Source: Channallabes apus (lineage: Eukaryota > Chordata > Actinopteri > Siluriformes > Clariidae). Taken from it: a stretch of 64,000 nucleotides of DNA. The notes below the pieces were generated by a model. The model was not told the origin of the DNA and did not search any database. It was given only the letters and a program-made list of their open reading frames with translations. The stretch covers positions 15,292,142-15,356,141 of the forward strand of contig CM060121.1 in NCBI GenBank assembly GCA_030522415.1, in the 5' to 3' direction. Positions 22,870 to 63,599 of this stretch are shown piece by piece. A program made the translations under genes and the position numbers. Within the stretch, counting starts at the first letter, position 1; each line of letters opens with the position of its first letter.

Positions 22870-23410
22870 TCACAGTTCTAAAAACACAGGACACTAAAGA
22901 GACTTGTCTACCGACTGTGAAAAACACCCAAAGAAAGATGCCCAGGGTCCCTGCTCATCTGTGTGAACGTGCATTAGGCATGCTGCAGGGAGGCATGAGG
23001 ACTGCTGATGTGGCTAGGGCAATAAATCGCCATGTCCGCACTGTGAGACGCCTAAGACAGCGCTACAGGGAGACAGGAAGGACAGCTGATCATCCTCGCA
23101 GTGGAAGACCACGTGTAACAACACCCACAGAATGGGTACATCCGAATATCACACCTGCGTGACAGGTACAGGATGGCCATAACAACTGCCCGAGTCACAC
23201 AAATCTGGTCCAGTCCATGAGGACTTCAAGCAGCTGGTGGCCACCAGATACTGACTGGTACTGACTGATTTTGAGCCTCCCTTCATTCAGACACACATTG
23301 TGAAACATTTTTAGTTTGTCTTTTTAGTTTATGGTGTTGACTCTTTTAGTGTTCATACAAATATTTACACATTACGTTTACTGAAAGTAAACTTTTTTTG
23401 CTGGGAAAAA
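22870..23410 (+). mobile_element. internally deleted Tc1-like element (family D)
   Basis: The 5' part holds a transposase start at 22937 (MPRVPAHLCERALGMLQGGM, then ARAINRHVRTVRRLRQRYRE and RPRVTTP), a helix-turn-helix DNA-binding domain. Near 23200 the sequence jumps from the DNA-binding region to the 3' end of the element (AAATCTGGTCCAGTCCATGA, CAGCTGGTGGCC). The whole catalytic domain is absent, and the frame is broken near 23160. The 3' flank (CATACAAATATTTACACATT) matches the known end of the family as I remember it. Confidence 0.8.
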
Positions 23411-23427
23411 ATAAAATAAATAAATAA

Positions 23428-23464
<37 letters not shown>
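23404..23464. repeat. (AAAT)n/(AT)n microsatellite
   Basis: AAATAAAATAAATAAATAAA followed by AT units. It sits exactly between two Tc1-like elements. Confidence 0.9.
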
Positions 23465-23465
<1 letters not shown>

Positions 23466-24430
23466 GTCGTGTCCAAAATTAATCATACCCTTTGCAAACT
23501 GCCACAGTCTATGGGAAAATCCAAAGTTCTATACCATTCCAAATAGACCAAGCTGTTCTAAAGCATCCTAATTACCCTGGTTCATTGGGAACGGCTGTTT
23601 TAATCAACTCAATAGGTGAGAAACAGAAGCTCTCTGCAGTTGGTTTGTGGGCAGTCATGGCTAAGACAAAGGAGCTATCTGAGGACCTGCGGCTGCGCAT
23701 TGTGGCTGCTCACAAGTCAGGAAAGGCCAGATCTAAATGTTTTGACGTTCCAGTGGCTACAGTGCAAAGTATTATTAAAAAATACAAGACGTTCCGCACT
23801 GTGAAAAATCGCAGAGGATGTGGTCAAAAGCCAGAAGTGACGCATGTGCTGGCCAGCAGGATAATGAGTGAAGTAAAAAAAAATTTTAAATCCAAGGATC
23901 ACCACCAAGGCCACCCTGATGAATATGGGCACAGCTGGTGGCACCTTCTCAAGGCCGACAGTCCAACCGACCCTGCACACCGCTGGGTTGCACATACACA
24001 GACCAAGGAGGACACCACTTCTCCGGATAAGGCACATAAAAGCCTTTGCAAATGCTCATCAGGCAGAGAAGAAAACTTCTGGTCTTCTGTTTTATGGTCA
24101 GATGAAACAAACATTTAACTGTTTGGCCTTTATTTGCCCTAAAGAAGAAGAAGCCTTAATGAAACTAACATTTTGCAATCGCCCCGCCAGAGTCCTGACT
24201 TAAATTCAATTGCAAATCTGTGGAGGGAGCTAAGGATCAGGGTGATGGCAAGGAGACTCTCCAACCTGAAAGAGTTGGAGCTCATCGCTAAAGATAAATA
24301 GACAAAACTACCAGTGGAGACGTGAAAAGCTGGTCAGAAATTATAGGAAGTGTTTGATTGCTGTAATAGCCAATAAAGGCTTTTCTATTGATTATTGAGA
24401 AGGGCATGAATCATTTTGAACATGCCACTT
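23465..24430 (+). mobile_element. Tc1-like transposon remnant, third of a cluster
   Basis: Left end GTCGTGTCCAAAATTAATCA pairs loosely with the right end (GGGCATGAATCATTTTGAAC, about 24402-24421). The transposase starts at 23659 (MAKTKELSEDLRLRIVAAHK), with VQSIIKKYKTFRTVKNRRG, then a frame broken after 23880. WSSVLWSDETNI at about 24080-24115 marks the first catalytic aspartate and RQSPDLNSI-type sequence near 24185-24210 the last block. The segment between the first catalytic Asp and the NSI block is shortened. Confidence 0.8.
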
Positions 24431-24800
24431 TTTGTTCATTCATTTCATTCCTCATTCATCTTCTATACCGCTTAATCCTGTATTCAGGGTCGCGGGGGAC
24501 CTGGAGCCTATCCCAGGAGACTTCGGCACTAGGTGGGGTACACCCTGGACAGGGTGCCAATCCATCGCAGGGCGCACACACACACACACTCACACACCCA
24601 ATCACACACTACGGGCAATTTAGGAACGCTAATTAGCCTAACCTGCATGTCTTTGGACTGTGGGAGGAAACCGGAGTACCCGGAGGAAACCCACCAAGCA
24701 CAGGGAGAACATGCAAACTCCATGCACACAGAGACGGGAATCGAGCCTGGCCGGGGAATCGAACCCAGACCCTGGAGGTGCAAGGCGACAGTGCTCAAAT
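24431..24800 (-). mobile_element. SINE family 1 copy
   Basis: Nearly full copy on the minus strand. The tail (ATGAATGAA-type) is at the left, then GTCGCGGGGGACCTGGAGCC, GGTGCCAATCCATCGCAGGG and GACTGTGGGAGGAAACCGGA, with the B-box-like GGAATCGAACCC at 24756-24767. The end of the tRNA-like head is missing. It lies directly after the Tc1 remnant. Confidence 0.8.
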
Positions 24801-24908
24801 AAAAGATGAGTAATTAATTTTTCCAAAATGATGCCTCTTGAACATCGTCTTATTATCTTACCTTATTATCGCCTGTGTCATTTATAATCAAGAAAAAATA
24901 ACTTTTTC

Positions 24909-25100
24909 TTCAGGGTGCCAATCCATCCACACACTACAGGCAATTTAGGAACAGCAATTATCCTAATCTGCATGTCTTTGGACTGTGGGAGGAAACCCAC
25001 CAAGCACAGGGAGAACATGCAATTACATGCACACAGACCCGAGGTGGGAATCGAACCCCTACCCTGGAGGCCACAATGCTAACCACTACCCCAACCTCTT
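24909..25100 (-). mobile_element. SINE family 1 copy, deleted
   Basis: Second minus-strand copy just downstream (GGTGCCAATCCATCCACACA, GGGAATCGAACCCCTACCCT, AATGCTAACCACTACCCC). It lacks the 3' part and part of the middle. Confidence 0.75.
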
Positions 25101-28100
25101 TATGCCTTATTGTAAAGGCCACTGACAAATGATTTTCTTGGGTAGTTTACAGGGAAAAAGTCTCGTAGGGGTCACTCTGGCGATGCATAATGTCTCTGAA
25201 CCTCTAAACCCTCTGAGCCACTACATTGATTTTTTTTCCTCACAAACAGTCGAAATAAACTTACAATGCAAACCCTCTCCTTCCATGAATGTGACCTCTA
25301 CTATATCAATAGCAAATGACACATCGGTAAGCTTTACGCCACCTGGGACAACAGTTCATTGTGTGCACTGATTATATATTCATCGTGAACAAAACGTATT
25401 AAACAGTTCTGTAAGAGCGTTTAGGCTTATTAGAAATAGCAATAGAAAATTCAGCCAACATCAGTCCCACAGTCTCAAAGTTTGTGATGCCACTTCTTGG
25501 CATGCTGGGAGTATTCCTTCATCTTCTGTAAGTGCTTTATCTTAGTCAGAGTCACAGTGAATATGAAGAAATTCCACCTATCCCAAATGAAAAAGGGGGA
25601 ACCAACTCCATGTTGAAGTGTATGTATTTAAATACAATGTCATTGAAGGCTTGGCCGAAGACTTTAAACCATATAGCGTATTTCAAAATCATATAAGCAT
25701 ATCCTCTGGAATAACACAATGCACTAAACTAATGCGATGTCTTAACAAATTTTGTAGCTAAATCAAAATTGCTTGCATGTCAGTGATCATTTAGAAATGA
25801 AGACATCCTGTAATGAAAACAATGGACACAAGGCTGCATCCACCACACCGTTAGCTTCACTGTAGAGTATTGCAGAGTAAATGATCATGTACATTCACAA
25901 CACGCTTACACACTATTCACCAATGCTGTTATGCTTTATTACCCATGAGAGACTGCAGTGCCATCTGCTGACATGATATTACACAAATGTCTTAAAGTGT
26001 CCTTGATATGCAATATTTGATGTGAAGTCTGTCTGGTATTTACAAGTTATGGTACATGGAATAAATACATAAAGATGAACTCAAGGAACTGGGCTTTCAC
26101 TCCTGCCACTCCTCAGTGCCTCATAAGTGCAAGAGCTAATAAATATGCATAGCTGCATGTGCAGTGTCCTATAGAATCAGCATAACACATTACACAAAGA
26201 CAAGGACTGAAATATAGATAACTCTAAACACACAAATGCATTTACAAACTGCATGCACATAATAGGTTATGACTTCTAACTACAAAATAAGGCCTTTAAT
26301 TAAAGTAAATGTTTTCCTATTAAAAAAAGAAAATCTGTGTTCAGCTTATTCTCTCCTTTGTTCACCCAAAGATAATTAATGACAGTAATTTAACTGGCTT
26401 TATTGTAAAATAATAAATTTCTGAGTGCTGTAATTGTGTTTTTTCAGCATTCTGAGGTACGTTGAAGGATAAACTCTCAGCAAATGGTAAAGGTTAATGT
26501 CCTTCGTGTTGTCTTTTCTTCAAATATTTCTGTGGATTCTGAATACAGTGCTGCATAATGAGTCATTAGTTAGATCTGTGAGGATTACGCAAGAGACAGA
26601 TGTTCATTAAGCACAATTTTATTTTTTTTATAGAAGACAGTCAAGAGGGCAATGGTTCATGTTATCTGCAGCCCAAGGAGCCTGTTTGTCATGTTTACAT
26701 GATGGAGTGCTGAAATTAAGAAATCTCTGTGCTTGTGGTCTTGCTTGGAGACTGATGTGCTGCTATGGTAACCATCCACTTCATCTCCCCCTTCCCCCAG
26801 TCGTATGTTTTCCTGCAAGGTGCATGATAAGGGCTTTAAATTGTATTAGTGTTAAAATGCATTTTATATTATAAATGGAGAAAAAAGTGTCTGGTTTCCT
26901 GTTGTGATTAGAACCATCTTTCTGGAGGAACTTGTTTTCAAAATGTTCAGATACAGTCATTCTCCCCCTCCTCCAGTCACACCAATTTGTGGTGCTTCCA
27001 CGGCTATTGATTGTACTCTTATGATTCCAGCCTTTAATCAAAATTGTTCCCATCACGGTTTATTCATAAACTGCACATACTTGTTCACACATAAATTGTG
27101 CCCACATGTTCTAACAGAAATGGAAGTGTTGCTAAAAATAACACGGCTGCCTTGCATGAGGTGGCCAGAAACGCCAAGGAAATGAAACTCCTACACTATG
27201 CCGGGTTTATTGAAGACGATTCCAGGTCAGGATTTATAAAAGAGAAAGATGTCTGATCATTGGCAGATAAAGCTAGAAAGAGTAGAAAAGACTGGTCAGA
27301 GGTGATGAAAGAATAGTGATTACGTCTTCAGCCTTTAGGCCACTCACTTGGGCTCCATATGGATGGCATAACCATGGCAACATGTGCCAGATCACTCCCA
27401 CGTAGGCCTCCTGCTCCCCATTGAGCTGTGCTATGACCTGCTGTTAGATGCTTATCTAAAGAAACCTCTCATTTTCTCATTCAGAGAGAGAAAGAGAGAG
27501 AGAATGTATGCTATGGTGCATGACCAAAATTAACATCCATTTGGCCTTGTTTATGTATGAAACGATTGTGACAGTACTGGATGAAGCCTGTTTGAAATTT
27601 TCAGCGATTTGACCCAAGATATGGCAACTGGCTACACATTCTCATTCTATTTTAGAATCTCACGACATATCATTACAGTATGTACTTTTAACATGTAATC
27701 TACATGCCACTCATTCTCAAAACGGTATTAATATCTGACTGGCTTTGTTCTTCATCCATACACCATCCTGATTGGATAGAGTGGAGCACCTGGTGTAGTT
27801 TGACCAGGGCAAATTTATCCCCGGTTCCTTCATTGCTACCATCATCGCCTTCACTGTGACTAGGCATCCTAACATGACAGAACTGTGTGGGCAGCTAGTG
27901 GCTGTCAAGCTAAGCACCACTAGATGTCATAACTTTGCACATTGGGAAGAACTCAATAACAAGCTCAGTACTAGTACAGCTATTGGGTTTCGGCATTGGG
28001 TCTGCAATGTATAATGAATGCCAAATATCGTCATGACATCTGATGATAGTTAAGTGTAATCACTGTGTACAATGTCCACTGAGTCCATGCACAAAACAGA

Positions 28101-28333
28101 CAATCATGCATAGTAATTGATTTCATTGTCAACAACCCACTAATACCATATGGTGATAATACTGATCAACAGAAAACATTCTGTGATGACTTTCTCAAGG
28201 ACTGTTATTGCACAAGTCACACTTTTAGACAGTATAGCACAGGTTTGCTTGTTCCAAGGAAAACCTATTATTGAGTTCACTAATTCATTAAAATGTTACT
28301 ACATACTCTGATAGACATTTTGTTTAAAAAATA

Positions 28334-28372
<39 letters not shown>

Positions 28373-28890
28373 GTGAGCAGAATGCATTAACAGTAGTATA
28401 CTTTTAAATCTATAAATTGTATGGCTTCCTCAGATATAAACCAAGCAGTAGAACCTTCAGATATCAAAATGAGCAGTAGAACCTTTTGTGTAGCCCATTC
28501 ACGTTTGAACTATCTGCACTATCACAGAATAAAAAAGACCAGTACTTTGATTATGTTTTATTTTGCATTAATGGGTCTATCAGCATGCACTGTTCAAACT
28601 CTTGGTCAGATGGTGGAGACAAAGCATCACTAAATGGCGAATGCCAATGGATATACTTTCACCAACCGAGCTTTTGTAGACCAACAGCTCTCAGTCCCAG
28701 CCTCATGCACTGCACCATTTGTGTTTTTTCCCCCTACTTTTTCCTCTCTCCAACACACCTAATTCAACTCTTCAGTTTCCTTAGGGTACTCTGATTTACC
28801 CCACATCCCAAAAACATACCTTGTAGACCTATCAGTGTGCCCTGTGACGCAATGGCACCCAATCCAGCTACCTCCCCTACCAACATAGTC
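25101..28890. other. intergenic DNA without recognised features
   Basis: Read on both strands. I see no exon, transposase, SINE head or RNA gene. Only an (ATT)n run (28336-28371) and a short GA run (27484-27501) stand out. Confidence 0.55.
28336..28371. repeat. (ATT)n microsatellite
   Basis: About 12 ATT units. Confidence 0.95.
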
Positions 28891-28892
28891 TA

Positions 28893-29080
28893 TACAGCTT
28901 TATCCTGGGGGGTCATGGAGCTTGTCCCAGGAGACTTAGGGCATGAGGGAGGAGTTGCATACACACACACTACAGCCAATTTGGGAACACCAATTAGTCT
29001 AAAAAAAACCACCCCGAGGTGGGAATCAAACCCGGTGCGAGGCCAACTTACAAACCACTACACCATCACGCCACAATGTT
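28893..29080 (-). mobile_element. SINE family 1 fragment
   Basis: Minus-strand copy: ATCCTGGGGGGTCATGGAGC, CCCAGGAGACTTAGGGCATG, then CACACACTACAGCCAATTTG and GGTGGGAATCAAACCC. It is diverged and has lost part of its centre. Confidence 0.65.
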
Positions 29081-29098
29081 AAATATGATTTAATCGAC

Positions 29099-29310
29099 GT
29101 CTGGAGCCTATCTCAGGAGACTTAGGGCATGAGGCAGGGTACACATGCTCATTCACACACTATGGCCAATTTAGAAACACTGAGTTAGTCTAATCTGCCT
29201 GTTTTTGGACTGTGGGAGGAAATTGGATTACCAAGAGGAGACCCACCAATCTCAGGAATCAAATCCTCGACCCTGGGGGTGTGAGGCCACACTATTAACA
29301 ACTACATTGA
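29099..29310 (-). mobile_element. SINE family 1 fragment
   Basis: A second diverged minus-strand copy next to the last: GTCTGGAGCCTATCTCAGGA, TTTTTGGACTGTGGGAGGAA, ACCCTGGGGGTGTGAGGCCA. Confidence 0.65.
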
Positions 29311-29539
29311 AACATGTATTGTGCCACATTATTAAATATGCTTTCATTGGTGTGTCTTGTAACAGTTCTTGTCCTGTACGTTGGTGCTGATTTTTTTAAA
29401 AAGATTCTTTCCTGTGAGAAATTAGCACTTGTGTGCCACGATTACGTCACTGAGGCAGCGCTAATGTGGTTACAGTGGCTTATAAAAGGAGGAGAAATTA
29501 GCATTGTGCATTGAATTGAGTGCACAGTAATGAAACATT

Positions 29540-30519
29540 TCGGATGGGGGGGGGGGGGGGGGGCAGCGTGCGTGCGTGCGTGCACGCGCGCGCCGGGTTT
29601 AGGGGGTGGCGGTTAAAACGCACAGCTAGCAAAGCTGCACTGCTTGAGACGTATAACAGGAGGGTGGAAAATGTCTAGACCAGGAAGTGACAAAGCACTT
29701 AAAGCGACCTGTTGAACAGTTTTCTTTTTCTCTTTCTAAATATGGTTCTTAGGAGATATAGAACCTATATATAAAGAAAGCGGAAGTAAAGCGGAGCGCG
29801 AGGCTTACACCTGCGGTCTCGCGCTCGAAGATTTCATATATCACTACATATAGTCTGTAGTATTAGTGTATAATATACATTAATTGCAGTTTTGAACACA
29901 TATTTGCGTTTTCAGGTGAACGTTATTTGTTTTGTTGTTGTTATCAGACCTCGCTTTCTGTTTGCCCACCTGGAGTGTGTGACTCGCGCCTGTTGCTCGC
30001 GCTACTTTTTGGCTCTGTGTTTGAAGTGGGTGTAGAGTATAAATATGTATATACGTACAGTATGTGTATATAGACTCCTGTCTGTCTGTCTGTCTGGTTG
30101 TGAGCGTGTGTGTGTGCGTGTCCTGTCGCTGATAATGATGTGTGTGTGTATGCAGATGATGAAGACGCCGCTTCCTGGTTGTCCGCCGCCGCGGCAGCAG
30201 TGCTGATGGGGTGGATGGGCGGCGCGGCGGAGCGCATGAGACCGACATCCTGCTGTGCGTCTGTGCCGCTTCACGCAGCTTTGCGTTCTCCACGCAGCGT
30301 TTTGATAGTTTTTTCCTTTTCTTTTAGCTTTCTCCTGTTCTCCTCTTAATGGCGACCGGTCCCTGGCGTTCTTAGCGATGGCATGTGATCGTTGATGAGC
30401 GCGCTGCGTTTGTGCGTGTGTGTGTGTGTGTGTGTGTGGCACCTGCGATTCAGTCACTTGGTGTCTTGGGAAGAATACTGAACTGAAGACCTGATCTGCC
30501 TTCCTCGTAGCTGTTCATT
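29540..30519 (+). promoter_or_regulatory. CpG-rich rab37 promoter/5' UTR region
   Basis: GC- and CpG-rich relative to its surroundings, chiefly at 29565-29640 (GTGCACGCGCGCGCCGGGTT), 29770-29830 and 30160-30300 (CCGCCGCCGCGGCAGCAGTG). It ends directly at the rab37 start codon. A CGGAAGT ETS-type motif lies near 29780. The transcription start cannot be fixed by eye, and an untranslated first exon is possible. Confidence 0.5.
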
Positions 30520-59716
<29,197 letters not shown>

Positions 59717-59830
59717 CGAGGGAAGAGACGGACCAATAAGGACGAAGGTGGCAACAGCAAATCCATGAGGAAAAAACAGTAATGACCAGCAAATGGTGTG
59801 AAGAGAAATACTTATTTGGATGTGTGTGGC

Positions 59831-59836
59831 ATTAAA
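59831..59836 (+). promoter_or_regulatory. candidate rab37 polyadenylation signal (ATTAAA)
   Basis: 115 bp after the stop. A second ATTAAA is at 59894-59899. The common variant hexamer and its position support use of one of them. Confidence 0.45.
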
Positions 59837-59987
59837 GCCCTTTTGCTTTTACCATCAGGTGTAGCTGTTGTCTGTCTTTGTTCTCCAGCTGTAATTAAAG
59901 ATAATGGAGCTTAGTGTGCTGAGGTAGACGGCTATATGTGGCTTCTCCGAGAGCTAGTCTCACTGTTATTATTATGATTATTATTCT

Positions 59988-60483
59988 GAGGGGTGTTCAA
60001 GTCAAACAGAGATTTGTGATGAAGTTTCTTGTGAATGAAGGCGTAAAACTGATCTCGTAGTCCACTGCTGTCGTTCCCATGAACATTCACCAAGTGAAAT
60101 GCCTGATCCTCGAAAACTGAGGGATAACTTCAACTTGCGAACTTAAGGAAGAGCCGCATCTGTCTGTGGGAATTGTACACACAGTCGTTCAGGAGCACCA
60201 CTTGCACGTTACAGGAATTTGGCTGGGAGTTTTTGCCACATCCACATGTACAATCCTGACCTCACTCCAAGCCATTTCCTTATGTTTGGGCCATTAAAGG
60301 AGTTCCTGGGAGGCCAGTGTTTCAGACATGATGCAGTCCGATCATGGCTCCAACCAGAAAACTTTTTTCCTTGACGGTATTCAAGCACTAGGGAATTATC
60401 TAGAAAATATAAAGGTAGATTATATTCCCATAACTGTGTTATTCCGCACAATCCAAGGTCTCAGTTTGACTCGAACACCACTC
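59988..60483 (+). mobile_element. mariner-like transposon, internally deleted, copy 3
   Basis: Ends GAGGGGTGTTCAAGTCAAAC and, as reverse complement of the right side, GAGTGGTGTTCGAGTCAAAC. The transposase start is recognisable (MKFLVNEGVKLIS), then a long deletion. Near the 3' end YNPDLTPSHFLMFGPLKEFL gives the catalytic-region block of mariner-family enzymes, and NYLENIKVDYIP is close to their C-terminus. Copies 1 and 2 (350-527, 36905-37311) belong to the same family. Confidence 0.8.
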
Positions 60484-61399
60484 GTAGTAATATTATTATC
60501 AAATGAAGCAATGAATCCATTTTTAAATCTATTGCTCATTTTAGTTCACTTGTGAGGACGGTAGGTTTTGCTTAAAATCATGATGTCGCTTAATTTTAAT
60601 AATAATGTTGGTATAAATGTTAAAACTAAAGCTCTAAGCACATTTACAATTTTGAACCACTAACATTGAAAAATGCTGTAAGCCATATTTTTGTGTTTAT
60701 GAATTTGTATATAGATATGTGTGGTTTTGAAGTTCTCTGCTCATGAAATCTTGTCTTTGTGTTTGATGTATTGTGGGCCCCAGAGTGACAAATGTTTCTC
60801 TGAAACTTAATTCAAAAAGCAAATCAATGGACTTGGACTTACCCTTGGCATCTGTGACTTGCTTTTTTATTACTGAAAGTCCCACCGAGCAGGCAATTTG
60901 GTCAGGTTTTCATGATTGAACATGCAGTTCATATCTATATAAACATCTGGTTTGTATATCAGATTTGTGAAGTATTTAAATGATCAACTCTTGCTGTTGT
61001 GGAAACTAGACTTAATTATTGATTGTTGATTATTGCTACTAGTCTTATTTAGTTGTTACTTGTAACTCAGTGACCTTGTTCCTGAGATCACAAAGTGCCA
61101 AGACAAAGTGCTCTGTATAGATACTGTATAAATCTCTATTTTGTAATGTAGAGTGGTGTTGCAATGTGTTTCTTAAGACATGTTAAGTCAATTTACAAAA
61201 GTGGTTCTATTAGGGGTTGGATGAAAGTCTTCTTTACTTTATTTACTTTTATGTTGGTGTTTTTTACTTTTTCTTATCTTACTTTCTTACTTTTATGTTT
61301 AAATATCCTAATTTTAGGAGTTGTGCTTGATGACTTCTGATTTAAAAAAAAAAAAGCACAAATGCTTATATATTATTATTAAATGATTATTTGGTAAAT

Positions 61400-61650
61400 G
61401 TCATTCTTTAATATGAACATGTGTGTACCTGCTCATTCATAGAGTTATCCAATCAGTCAAACATGTGACAGCAGCTCAGTGCATAAAACCATGCAGGTCG
61501 AGAGCATCAGTTCATATTCACTCACACATCAGACTGTAAAAGAAATGTGATTTCAATGACTTTGAAAGTATCTTGCAAGTATTACAAATGCTGTTGATCT
61601 CCTGTGATTTTTAATTGTAACAGTCTATATACTGTAGTTTGTGCAGAATG
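61400..61650 (+). mobile_element. Tc1-like (family B) 5' remnant
   Basis: TACCTGCTCATTCATAGAGT, TATCCAATCAGTCAAACATG and ATAAAACCATGCAGGTCGAG match 32870-33080, followed by TGTGATTTCAATGACTTTGA, a decayed transposase start. Confidence 0.55.
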
Positions 61651-62259
61651 GAGGGTTGGGGTGAGTTATAGTTCTGCAGGTATAAAGAGTGTCTGTTGTT
61701 GTGAACAGAAGAGCATTTTAGGATGCTTTCAAACTAGGGAGTCGTCACAGATTTAAACACACTTGACTCAAGTCAGGTACTTTTATATAATGTGAACACT
61801 CTATATTGTGCCCAGACACGATTCAGCACTCGGCACAGCTCAAATCAAATATTAAAGCCAACTGTACCTAAACATGGAAATGGACTGCAATTTAGAATGC
61901 AAGGTCATCAACACAGTGTGTCTCTTGTTCTGTCTGTGTCTCAGAACTCATGTTGTGAACTACATGTCCATAGATGATAAAATAGGAAGGCAGGATAGAG
62001 GGACATTCTTGCCATGTGTTCCAGTGGTGCATTCATGTAATCAGACTTTAAAATTGGGTCAATCTGGGCTCATGGCTTTTGTCTAATAGACCAGAGTCAA
62101 ATCTTGCTCCTATCTATGCTCCCTATCAAACTGAAATCTACTTATCTGATTTATTCTCACTAACAATGCATTGTGCATGTGGAAGTGCTCTTATTAATCA
62201 TTATTGATCAGCTTTGATTTGTACTGTAAATTATTTTGTGATGCAACTTCAAGCATTTA

Positions 62260-62450
62260 AATGATCTATGATGGTCATTTTTGAGTCTTTGTTTCTGACC
62301 ACATGTCTTCCACGAGGTTGACAGTTTATCATCAGGTTTGGATGGTTCAGAACCCAATTCCAATAATAATAACAATGTCATTAGTTGTTTTCTTTGCTTG
62401 ATGCAAACCCTTCTGAAACGGCATCTTTTTTTGGCGAGTATATTTTGTGC
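62260..62450 (-). mobile_element. possible Tc1-like (family C) scrap
   Basis: TTAGTTGTTTTCTTTGCTTG and CCCTTCTGAAACGGCATC resemble the sequence beside the family C copy at 34341-34400. Heavily diverged. Confidence 0.35.
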
Positions 62451-62703
62451 CTGAAATTCAAGATCTAAATGATTTCTGTGAGGATGTATTGTCAAGAGGG
62501 ATCCTTTTTCTGACTTTCTAACCAGTACTGAATATACCCGTTTGCCCTCTAATGTCCAAGGACAGAAAATACAATTGACAACACTTAAACACGTTTCTAG
62601 GGAATAGAGATTGCAACTTATACATGTACAGTATATAAAATAAATTAAATCCTATAATAATGCCTTATGCCTTATAATAATATTTCACAACAGTGGTTCT
62701 TAA

Positions 62704-63401
62704 TTGTTTTGCCATAACATTATGAGCATATGGCTAATATTGAGTAGGTCCCTCCTTTTGCCACAAAAACAGTAATGTGCTGTATGTTCTGACATCTTTC
62801 TATTGGACCCAGCATTAACCTTTTCCTTAATTTGAGCTACAGTAGCACTTCTATTGTACTGTATTGACTACACGGGCCAGCCTTAATTCCCCATATGAAT
62901 CATGTTGAAAGTAGAAAAAATGAGCAAGCAGAAGATTTGAGGGTCAGGGGTAGCTCAGTGGTTAAGGCATTGGACTATGGATCAGAAGGTCCCAAGTTCA
63001 TTGGCCGTCTGCCAAATGCCTGAATGTAAATGAATGAATGAATGTAAATTTGAGTGACTTTCACAATGTCCAAATTGTGATGACTAGTTCACTGGGTCCA
63101 AAACTGCTGGACATTGTGGGATTGTCCTGGTGTACAGTAGCCAGACATACCAAAAGTGATCCAAGGAAGGAAAACTGGTGAACTGGTGACAGGAATGTGT
63201 GTGGCCAAGGCTTACTGATGTACAATGCTGGGAGCAAATAGTCTGATCCAATTGGGGAGCTATTGTAGCTCAAATTGATGGAAAGATTAAGGCTTTATGG
63301 TTACGATAGAAAGGTGTCAGAACACAGTGCATCACTGTTATGGGGCAAAACCTATCCAATATTAGGCAGATAGTCATAATGTTATGATTGATCGGCGTAC
63401 A
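62704..63401 (+). mobile_element. internally deleted Tc1-like element interrupted by a SINE
   Basis: Left arm GCCATAACATTATGAGCATA then GGCTAATATTGAGTAGG. The reverse complement of the right arm is ATCATAACATTATGACTATC then GCCTAATATTGGATAGG. The 5' transposase region (ATGAGCAAGCAGAAG / TGACTTTCACAATGTCCAAA, a decayed helix-turn-helix start) is split by a SINE at 62942. The catalytic region is absent, apart from a piece near 63255-63320 (ATTGTAGCTCAAATTGATGG, GATAGAAAGGTGTCAGAACA). Confidence 0.75.
62942..63047 (+). mobile_element. short tRNA-derived SINE (family 3) with 7-bp target duplication
   Basis: GGTCAGGGGTAGCTCAGTGG is an A-box tRNA-like head and AGGTCCCAAGTTCA a B box. The centre is deleted and it ends GTCTGCCAAATGCCTGAATG with a GAATGAATG tail. 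ATTTGAG flanks both sides (62935-62941, 63048-63054). A scrap of the same 3' end is at 63564-63590. Confidence 0.8.
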
Positions 63402-63563
63402 TATGCAATATACGTAGATAAAGTAAAAAAATATATATATAAACTGATTCCTCACTCACCCCCAACCCAAGAACCCAACTGTGTTTAACTGATGGTACTT
63501 ACTATAGGTACAGTAGTAACCTTGCAACCCAACTGTCTATCCAAAGACGGAAGTTTAAGAGAG

Positions 63564-63590
63564 CGTCTGCCAGATGCCTAAATGTAAATT
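63564..63590 (+). mobile_element. SINE family 3 3'-end scrap
   Basis: GCGTCTGCCAGATGCCTAAA matches the 3' end of the SINE at 62942-63047. Confidence 0.5.
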
Positions 63591-63599
63591 TTTTTTGGA

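Noticed and set aside
29880..30457. Three overlapping minus-strand frames (97-151 codons) upstream of rab37
   Set aside because: They cross CpG-rich and TG-repeat promoter sequence, have low-complexity composition and no domain.
30500..30519. CTCGTAG as a splice acceptor just before the rab37 ATG
   Set aside because: Possible but unsupported; no upstream untranslated exon can be identified.
62946..63000. tRNA gene candidate (A and B boxes)
   Set aside because: No tRNA fold can be completed; sequence, tail and target duplication show a SINE head.
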